From contig NZ_JAJEJR010000001.1 in assembly GCF_021390595.1 (NCBI RefSeq), forward strand, positions 1,798,001-1,862,000: a stretch of 64,000 nt of DNA, written 5' to 3'. The position numbers and the translations under genes were made by a program. Below the pieces are notes generated by a model, which was not told where the DNA came from, did not search any database, and was given only the letters and a program-made list of their open reading frames with translations. Origin of the DNA: Paraburkholderia sp. HP33-1. GTDB lineage: Bacteria; Pseudomonadota; Gammaproteobacteria; Burkholderiales; Burkholderiaceae. Numbering within the stretch: position 1 is the stretch's first letter; each line of letters opens with the position of its first letter. This document shows positions 58,982-64,000 of the stretch, piece by piece.

Positions 58982-60031
58982 TCAGCGCCGCTCCGTTTCG
59001 GCGACGCTCGAACGCTGCTCGGCCAGTTCGGCGCGCACGCCGTGCGGCGCGACATGTGCCGGCGTGCTGCCCGACGCCTCGGTGAACTGCCACGCGATCA
59101 GACCCGGCACGAACATCAGCAGATCGCGAATTCGCCTTGCGGCCGCGAGCGCGAGACTGGTGGCGGGGTCGAGCCCAAGTGCGCCGCCGATCAGCACGAA
59201 AGCGCCCTCCTGCACACCAAGGCCGCCCGGTACGAAGAACGCGGCACTGCTGATCGCCTGGATCAGCGATTCGATCACGACCGCCTCGACGAGCGTCACG
59301 CGCACGCCGAGAAAATACAGCGCGAGCCAGATTTCGAGTGACGTCAGCACGCATTGCAGCGGCTGCCAGAAGAACAGATAGCGCAGCACGACCGCGCGGC
59401 GGCGCCAGATCAGCTTGATCGACTGATCGATCTGCGCGGACTGGCCGACCAGCGAAGCGAGCTTGCCGCTCGTCATATGATTGAGCGCGCGCGTGATGCG
59501 CTCGAACGGGTTCGCATGCTGCACGAGCCCGAACAGCAACAGCACCGGCGTCAACGCGACCACGCCCCAGGCGAGCTGCCCTGCGAGCCGCAATGCGCCC
59601 GATTGGGCATTGGCGAAGAGAAAACCGATCCCGACCATCGTGAACATCAGCTGACTGATCACGGTCAGCTGCATGTCGACGATGGTGCTGCCGACCGCTG
59701 TCGATGGCTTGACGCCCCAGCGCTTGAGCATGCGGAACGACACGAGCTCGCCGCCGATCCGTGCGACCGGCAGCATGCAGTTGACCGATTCGCGCACCCA
59801 CACGAGATGCAGCATCTTGCCGAGGCTGGGGCGGTTGGCGCCGCGAATCAGCGACCGCCAGTCGCAGGCGTTGGCGATCATTGGCAGCACGTGCGCCAAC
59901 GCCGCCAGCACGAGGCCTCCTCCAGCCGCGCGCAACGCGCTGAGCACCGCACGCGGATCTTCGCGCCACACCAGCCACAGAGAGACGAGCAAACCGGCGA
60001 GCGCGGCCGCGCGACCCAGATGCTTCATCAT
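58982..60031 (-). CDS. hpnL: HpnL-like membrane protein (UPF0104 / LPG-synthase TM family)
   Basis: A 349-aa inner-membrane protein with about eight helices (AAALAGLLVSLWLVW, GLVLAALAHVLPMIANA, LAWGVVALTPVLLLFGLV, AVVIESLIQAISSAAFFV). The family signatures VARIGGELVSFRML and PGGLGVQEGAFVLIGGALGL are clear. In hopanoid clusters this protein is HpnL; it may act in transport or flipping of the product. I chose ATG 60031 because GAGGTG lies five bases upstream and it overlaps the stop of the 62-aa ORF (ATGA). The ATG at 60070 has no ribosome site. Confidence 0.9.
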   Translation of the reverse strand: MMKHLGRAAALAGLLVSLWLVWREDPRAVLSALRAAGGGLVLAALAHVLPMIANACDWRSLIRGANRPSLGKMLHLVWVRESVNCMLPVARIGGELVSFRMLKRWGVKPSTAVGSTIVDMQLTVISQLMFTMVGIGFLFANAQSGALRLAGQLAWGVVALTPVLLLFGLVQHANPFERITRALNHMTSGKLASLVGQSAQIDQSIKLIWRRRAVVLRYLFFWQPLQCVLTSLEIWLALYFLGVRVTLVEAVVIESLIQAISSAAFFVPGGLGVQEGAFVLIGGALGLDPATSLALAAARRIRDLLMFVPGLIAWQFTEASGSTPAHVAPHGVRAELAEQRSSVAETERR

Positions 60032-60216
60032 GCGGGCACCTCGCACGCGACCCCAATCAGCATCGTGCATCGCACGGTGCGCGAGACCGTCTGCCGCGCC
60101 CCGCTCGCCGTTGCCCGCACCGCCGGAGCGCTCACGCTCGCCTTCGAGGCGCTCTCGTGGCGCCCGCTCAAAACCTCTTCGATCATTGCCTGCCCAATCT
60201 GCCGTTCGTTCGTCAT
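60028..60216 (-). CDS. 62-aa ORF coupled between hpnI and hpnL
   Basis: The hpnI stop overlaps an ATG at 60216 (ATGA). The frame from that ATG runs 62 codons, with no internal stop, and ends in a TGA (60028-60030) that again overlaps the hpnL start (ATGA). The product starts MTNERQIGQAMIEEVLSGRH, continues with a Ser/Ala/Thr-rich middle and ends TMLIGVACEVPA. It has no signal peptide or known motif. The double four-base overlap is the main argument that it is translated. A fortuitous open frame is possible. Confidence 0.5.
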   Translation of the reverse strand: MTNERQIGQAMIEEVLSGRHESASKASVSAPAVRATASGARQTVSRTVRCTMLIGVACEVPA

Positions 60217-61373
60217 TCGTCCTGCGCCGCCGACAGCAGCCCGTCGCCGTCGACCTTGAAGCTGAAGCCCCGCCAGATCACACGCGACGAGCGGAAGCTC
60301 GCGACGAAAATCGCAAACGATACGATATCCCATAACGGCAGCAGCCACAGATCGCGACACCGTTGGCCCAGCGCCCGATCCGTGCGCCACTTCAACGCGA
60401 GACGCGCGAGCACCGTCACCGCCGCGAGCAGCCACGCCCACAGTGCCCCGCCCGACGACGCGAGCGCGAGCAGCGCGAACGCCCCCGGATGCACGAGCGC
60501 CGTGCCGAAGTGCCCGAGCGGATCGATACGGCGAATCGTGCGGCTCCAACGCAGCTCGTGCCTCATGAGCTGCGTCACGTTCGCTTCGACACACGCATGC
60601 GCGATCGCGAACGGTGGAATCGATACCTGCTCGCCCGCCGCGCGCACCGCCGCGCCGATTTCGTAGTCCTCGGCCAGATGCCGCACGAACGGCTTGAAGC
60701 CACCGATCCGCTCGTACGTGTCGCGCCGCATCGCGATGGTCTGGCCGAAGCAAGGCTGCGCGAGCCCAAGCGCCAGTCCGGTGACGACGCCCGGCAGGAA
60801 CTGGTAGTTGGTCGCGATCGCCGACAGCCGGGGCCAGAACCCCGGATCGGGCTGACCTCGATACGCGCAGGTGACGAGCCCGACGCCCGGCTTCTGCAAC
60901 TCCCCGACCACATTGCGCAGATAGTCCGGGCCGACGCACACGTCGCTGTCGGCGAATACGAGCACGTCATGGCGCGCCTGCGGCAGCATGTTGAGAATGT
61001 TGCTGATCTTGCGGTTCGGGCCGTACAGACGCGCATCGGTGACGACGGTGATGTCCGCGTTCGGATGGACGCACCGCAACTCGTCGACCGCTTGCAACGC
61101 GGGGTCGGCGGAGTCGTGCACGCCGAACAGGAATTGCACGGGCCCCGGATAATCCTGGGCGCAGAAGCTCGACAGATTGTCGAGCAACGCCCACTCGTTG
61201 CCGTGCAATGGTTTGATAACCGTAATGGGTGGAAAGCTGGTGGGTTCGGCCACCGTCCTCGCGAAGAAGCGCCCGATCAGCGCGCTCGCGAGCACGGTGT
61301 AGCCGATGCCGACAACGGTCGCCGCCGCGCACGCATACGCGAGCGTAACGGCGGCGAGGTGTGCGGCGCTCAC
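60213..61373 (-). CDS. hpnI: Hopanoid glycosyltransferase HpnI
   Basis: A 386-aa membrane glycosyltransferase (ceramide-glucosyltransferase-like, GT21). The N-terminal helix (TLAYACAAATVVGIGYTVLA) is followed by ITVIKPLHGNEWALLDNLSS, the DSD motif in VLVFADSDVCVGPDYL, GGFKPFVRHLAEDYEIGAAV and the (Q/R)xxRW signature in MRHELRWSRTIRR, then C-terminal helices. HpnI adds N-acetylglucosamine to bacteriohopanetetrol. The GTG at 61373 overlaps the hpnJ stop (GTGA), and the length then equals that of known HpnI; the frame extends upstream inside hpnJ without support. Confidence 0.9.
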   Translation of the reverse strand: MSAAHLAAVTLAYACAAATVVGIGYTVLASALIGRFFARTVAEPTSFPPITVIKPLHGNEWALLDNLSSFCAQDYPGPVQFLFGVHDSADPALQAVDELRCVHPNADITVVTDARLYGPNRKISNILNMLPQARHDVLVFADSDVCVGPDYLRNVVGELQKPGVGLVTCAYRGQPDPGFWPRLSAIATNYQFLPGVVTGLALGLAQPCFGQTIAMRRDTYERIGGFKPFVRHLAEDYEIGAAVRAAGEQVSIPPFAIAHACVEANVTQLMRHELRWSRTIRRIDPLGHFGTALVHPGAFALLALASSGGALWAWLLAAVTVLARLALKWRTDRALGQRCRDLWLLPLWDIVSFAIFVASFRSSRVIWRGFSFKVDGDGLLSAAQDE

Positions 61374-62791
61374 GCCTCGTGCGCGCGCAGGAAGCGGAAA
61401 AACTCGACGCCTTCGCGCAGGCGCCGTTTCATCATGTCCCAACTCGTCAGCATTTCGCGCAAGATCTCCCAGATCTTCGACGGCCGGAAATAGAAACGTT
61501 TATAGAAGTTTTCGAGCTGGTGATACATCTCGTCGCGCGACAGATGCGGGTAGCCGATCGCCGCCAGCTGCACGCCCTCCTTGCTGACGAGATTGATGAC
61601 CTTGTTCTCCGCGAGCCAGCCGTTTTCGACCGCCTGGTTATAGAGCGTGGTGCCCGGGTACGGCGCGGCGAGCGACACCTGGATGGTCAGCGGATTGATC
61701 TCCTTCGCGTACTCGATGGTCTTCTGGATCGTTTCCTGCGTCTCGCCCGGCAAGCCGAGAATGAAGGTGCCATGCACCTTGATGCCCAGCGTGCGGCAAT
61801 CCTGCGCGAAGCGCCGCGCGATGTCCGTACGCAAGCCCTTCTTGACGTTCAGCAGGATCTGGTCGTCGCCGGATTCGTAGCCGACCAGCAGCAGGCGCAG
61901 GCCGTTTTCCCTCATGATCTTCAGCGTCGAGAAAGGGACGTTCGCCTTCGCGTTGCACGACCATGTGACGCCCAGCTTGCCCATGCCCCGCGCAATTTCT
62001 TCCGCGCGCGGCTTGAAGTCGGTGAACGTGTCGTCGTCGAACATGATCTCCTTGACTTCGGGCATGTTGTCGCGAATCCACTTGACTTCCTCGAGCACGT
62101 TCTCGACCGAACGCACCCGATAACGATGGCCGCCGACCGTTTGCGGCCACAGGCAGAACGTGCACTTCGAGCGGCAGCCGCGACCGGTGTAGAGCGACAC
62201 GTACGGATGTTTCAGGTAGCCGTTGAAGTAGTTCTTGATCGTCAGATCGCGCTTGTAGATCGGCGCGACGAACGGCAGTTCGTCCATGTTCTCGAGGATC
62301 GGGCGCGCTTCGTTATGCTCGATCGAGCCGTCGGGTGCGCGATAGCTCAAGCCCAGGATCTGCGCGAACGGCTTGCCCTCGGCGATTTCCTTGCAGGTGA
62401 AATCGAATTCCTCGCGACACACGAAGTCGATGGCTTCGGTCGCGATCAGTGAATTATGCGGATCCACCGCGACCTTCGCGCCGACCATGCCGATCAGCAG
62501 CGACGGCTTGCGCTTCTTGAGATCCTGGGCAAACAGGGCGTCGGTCGGGAAGGACGGCGTGCTGGTGTGAATTACTACCAGCTCGTATTGCGTGGCGATG
62601 TCGAGCGCAGCTTCGACGGACAAACCATCTGCCGTGGCGTCGAGCACGCGGCTATCCGGAACGAGTGAGGCGGGTTGTGCGAGCCACGTCGGATACCAGA
62701 ACGAGCGGACTTCACGCTTGGCCTGATAGCGCGAACCCGCACCACCATCGAAGCCGTCGTACGACGGCGCCTGCAAGAACAGGGTTTTCAT
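61370..62791 (-). CDS. hpnJ: Hopanoid radical SAM protein HpnJ
   Basis: A 473-aa B12-binding-type radical SAM enzyme. The N-terminal cobalamin-like Rossmann domain (~1-190) starts MKTLFLQAPSYDGFDGG. The radical SAM core has the [4Fe-4S] motif CxxxCxxC in GRGCRSKCTFCLWP, then EIMFDDDTFTDFK and GTFILGLPGETQE. HpnJ converts the hexosamine side chain of bacteriohopanetetrol to the cyclitol ether (ring contraction). ATG 62791 has GGAG six bases upstream. It is first in the leftward hpnJ-hpnI-small ORF-hpnL operon. Confidence 0.96.
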   Translation of the reverse strand: MKTLFLQAPSYDGFDGGAGSRYQAKREVRSFWYPTWLAQPASLVPDSRVLDATADGLSVEAALDIATQYELVVIHTSTPSFPTDALFAQDLKKRKPSLLIGMVGAKVAVDPHNSLIATEAIDFVCREEFDFTCKEIAEGKPFAQILGLSYRAPDGSIEHNEARPILENMDELPFVAPIYKRDLTIKNYFNGYLKHPYVSLYTGRGCRSKCTFCLWPQTVGGHRYRVRSVENVLEEVKWIRDNMPEVKEIMFDDDTFTDFKPRAEEIARGMGKLGVTWSCNAKANVPFSTLKIMRENGLRLLLVGYESGDDQILLNVKKGLRTDIARRFAQDCRTLGIKVHGTFILGLPGETQETIQKTIEYAKEINPLTIQVSLAAPYPGTTLYNQAVENGWLAENKVINLVSKEGVQLAAIGYPHLSRDEMYHQLENFYKRFYFRPSKIWEILREMLTSWDMMKRRLREGVEFFRFLRAHEA

Positions 62792-63115
62792 GGATGCTCC
62801 AGCAAGCCGTAATCGGCGCTTTCGGTTTTCAGTCGGGAATCTATTTGTTCCATTGCCCAAACGCAAGCCGGGAAAGCCTGGGCACGACACGCACGTAGCA
62901 ACGGCCGCGGTCCAGAAAGGCCACGGGCAGTGGCGCAAATAGTACGGAGCAAAGCTGAAGGAAACCTGAAGAATAATACTGCGTTCAGACCGCGCGCGGC
63001 AGGCTCTGATGCGCCGATTTGTTGCGATTGACCGGTTGGCGTCGCCGCGTCGCATCGATGTCGTATCAATGTGGTATCGGTGTGATGCGCGCAAACGCGC
63101 AGTCTTACGGGAGGC
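62792..63115 (-). promoter_or_regulatory. hpnJ upstream region with PmrA-type box and -10
   Basis: These 324 bp without a gene lead into hpnJ. On the minus strand CTTCAG-N5-CTTCAG (62955-62971) is followed after exactly 10 bp by TACTAT (62939-62944). A 17-bp spacer would place the -35 hexamer inside the box, the arrangement of promoters activated by PmrA-like regulators. Box spacer sequence, box-to-10 distance and several flanking bases match the module at 56720-56752. The predicted transcript leader is about 140 bases. Confidence 0.65.
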
Positions 63116-63526
63116 TTATCGTGCGATATGCCTCGCCCACTCCAGCCAGCCGAGATTAAGGGCCGCGTTTACCACTACGCCGAGCGCCGATGCGAGCGCG
63201 GCGATCATCGTCCAGAAGGCGGAGCGCCGCGCCGCGCGCGCCGACGTGTCGGCGGCGGTTGCCGCATCGCGCGACGCGCTCGCTGCCGCCTGCGCGATAT
63301 GCGACGACGCCTCCATGCGCGCAAGCGACCTCAGCGCGAAACCACGCTCGTCGTCGTGCGTGGCCGCTGCCGCCTCATGCTCCGCTTCGTCGCGCTGCGC
63401 CTGTTCGAACAGGTAGCGATGGCAGAACGGTGTCAGCGGATCGTCAGGATGGCGCGCGGCGAAATCTTTCGCATAGGCGCCGCCGCCGTTGCGCTCGATC
63501 TCCGCGTAGGCGGCTTCCTTTTCCAT
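63116..63526 (-). CDS. Hypothetical small membrane protein
   Basis: A 136-aa protein with a long charged, Ala-rich helical N-terminal part (FEQAQRDEAEHEAAAATHDD, AASASRDAATAADTSARAAR) likely to form a coiled coil. A single C-terminal helix (AFWTMIAALASALGVVVNAAL) follows, giving a tail-anchored layout. I do not recognise a family. The start ATG 63526 has GAGG five bases upstream. The cold-shock gene lies 36 bp upstream in the same direction, so they may be co-transcribed. Confidence 0.7.
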   Translation of the reverse strand: MEKEAAYAEIERNGGGAYAKDFAARHPDDPLTPFCHRYLFEQAQRDEAEHEAAAATHDDERGFALRSLARMEASSHIAQAAASASRDAATAADTSARAARRSAFWTMIAALASALGVVVNAALNLGWLEWARHIAR

Positions 63527-63562
63527 TGAAACCTCGCAAGCGGGTGAGCCCCCGCGCCGGCG

Positions 63563-63766
63563 TCACACCGGCTTGATGTCGGCCGCCTGCTTGCCTTTGG
63601 GCCCCTGCTTGATTTCGAAGCTGACTCTCTGATTTTCCTGCAACGACTTGAATCCTTCGGAGCGAATCTCCGAAAAATGGGCGAACAGGTCTTCGCCGCC
63701 GTCATCGGGGGTGATGAAGCCGAAGCCCTTTGCGTCATTGAACCATTTCACTGTTCCGGTTGGCAT
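63563..63766 (-). CDS. Cold-shock domain protein (CspA family)
   Basis: A 67-aa single cold-shock domain that binds single-stranded RNA/DNA. It starts [18 protein letters not shown], with RNP1 (KGFGFI) and RNP2 (DLFAHF). ATG 63766 has GAGGA nine bases upstream; the frame extends upstream without similarity. The length and sequence match the CspA-type proteins that occur as several paralogues in Burkholderia. The long upstream region could hold a cold-responsive leader. Confidence 0.95.
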   Translation of the reverse strand: MPTGTVKWFNDAKGFGFITPDDGGEDLFAHFSEIRSEGFKSLQENQRVSFEIKQGPKGKQAADIKPV

Positions 63767-64000
63767 GGCGATGTCCTCGTGATGCGCTGTACTAACAACG
63801 ATTGAATGGATGAAGCGCCACGTCGCGCAGATCATTCGTGCGGCGCTGACGCAGCGCCCCGGTTCGAGCCGCAAAGCCAGCCCGGTGCCAAGCCCTTAGC
63901 AAGCCGCGTGCCGCGACCGGGCGCTGCCGGCCACGCCCGGTGCGATTGGGCTTAATCAGATAATATAGTTCCTATCGGCAATTCATTCATGGCCGCGCAG
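63767..64000. other. Right-end stretch without a supported gene
   Basis: This is the region upstream of the cold-shock gene. It holds an AT-rich patch at ~63955-63990 (minus strand TATATTAT) that could be a promoter for the leftward cold-shock transcript. An ATG at 63989 on the plus strand opens a frame that leaves the window after four codons and cannot be judged. Confidence 0.4.

Noticed and set aside
63989..64000. Possible gene start at the right edge (ATG GCC GCG CAG)
   Set aside because: Only four codons are inside the window; cannot be supported.

Overview
The window looks like a Burkholderiales chromosome, most probably Paraburkholderia or Burkholderia. The DNA is GC-rich with strong GC-biased third positions, and the gene repertoire fits: hopanoid side-chain genes hpnI/J/K/L, KatG, AcnB, a ProQ/FinO protein with long low-complexity tails, PhnW/PhnX, many LysR regulators, and CzcA/AcrB-type efflux. 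I saw no rRNA, tRNA, CRISPR array or prophage. Species assignment is an inference from gene content only. Layout, left to right. (1) 1-11857, all leftward: a tryptophylquinone amine dehydrogenase operon (heavy chain aauB, membrane maturation protein mauE/aauE, thioredoxin-like mauD/aauD, light chain aauA). It continues through two mono-haem cytochromes c, the DUF1329 + DUF1302 pair, an MMPL-type RND transporter, a YCF48-like periplasmic propeller and an aldehyde dehydrogenase cut by the window edge. The light chain resembles aromatic amine dehydrogenase more than methylamine dehydrogenase, so the likely flow is arylalkylamine to arylacetaldehyde to arylacetate, with electrons passing to cytochrome c. 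(2) 12072-14039: a hypothetical gene, an XRE/MmyB-like regulator and a carboxymuconolactone-decarboxylase-family protein. (3) 14009-17258: a small toxin island. It holds an RNase A-like (CdiA-CT type) toxin with a CdiI_2-like immunity gene between two 124-bp imperfect direct repeats, then a second toxin-like gene broken by an in-frame amber codon and its possible immunity gene. (4) 17462-22514: zinc alcohol dehydrogenase, KatG and a lone tyrosine recombinase. (5) 22755-28068: a translationally coupled DUF2760-Hsp70-Hsp70 operon. (6) 28114-35393: VOC protein, NnrS, AcnB, a GAF-GGDEF diguanylate cyclase and ArgG. (7) 35679-41789: LysR; phnX-phnW with a divergent LysR; a short-chain dehydrogenase with a divergent LysR. 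(8) 41823-45214: a copper-type set (CopC, outer-membrane barrel, DUF2946) and a divergent TAXI-type solute-binding protein. (9) 45242-54000: ProQ, then an OmpR/HisKA two-component system divergent from an outer-membrane factor / adaptor / RND pump operon. (10) 54039-62791: two leftward hopanoid operons (small membrane gene, HpnI-like glycosyltransferase, hpnK; and hpnJ, hpnI, small ORF, hpnL) with a rightward two-component system between them. (11) 63116-63766: a small membrane protein and a cold-shock protein. The most interesting points are four. The two hopanoid operons are headed by nearly identical promoter modules: a CTTNAG-N5-CTTCAG direct repeat exactly 10 bp from a TAC(T/C)AT -10, with a PmrAB/QseBC-like two-component system in between. 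A 62-aa ORF fits exactly, by ATGA overlaps on both sides, between hpnI and hpnL. The amine dehydrogenase is joined to an outer-membrane/RND lipid-type module. The RNase A toxin cassette has flanking repeats that duplicate the 5' end of the neighbouring gene.
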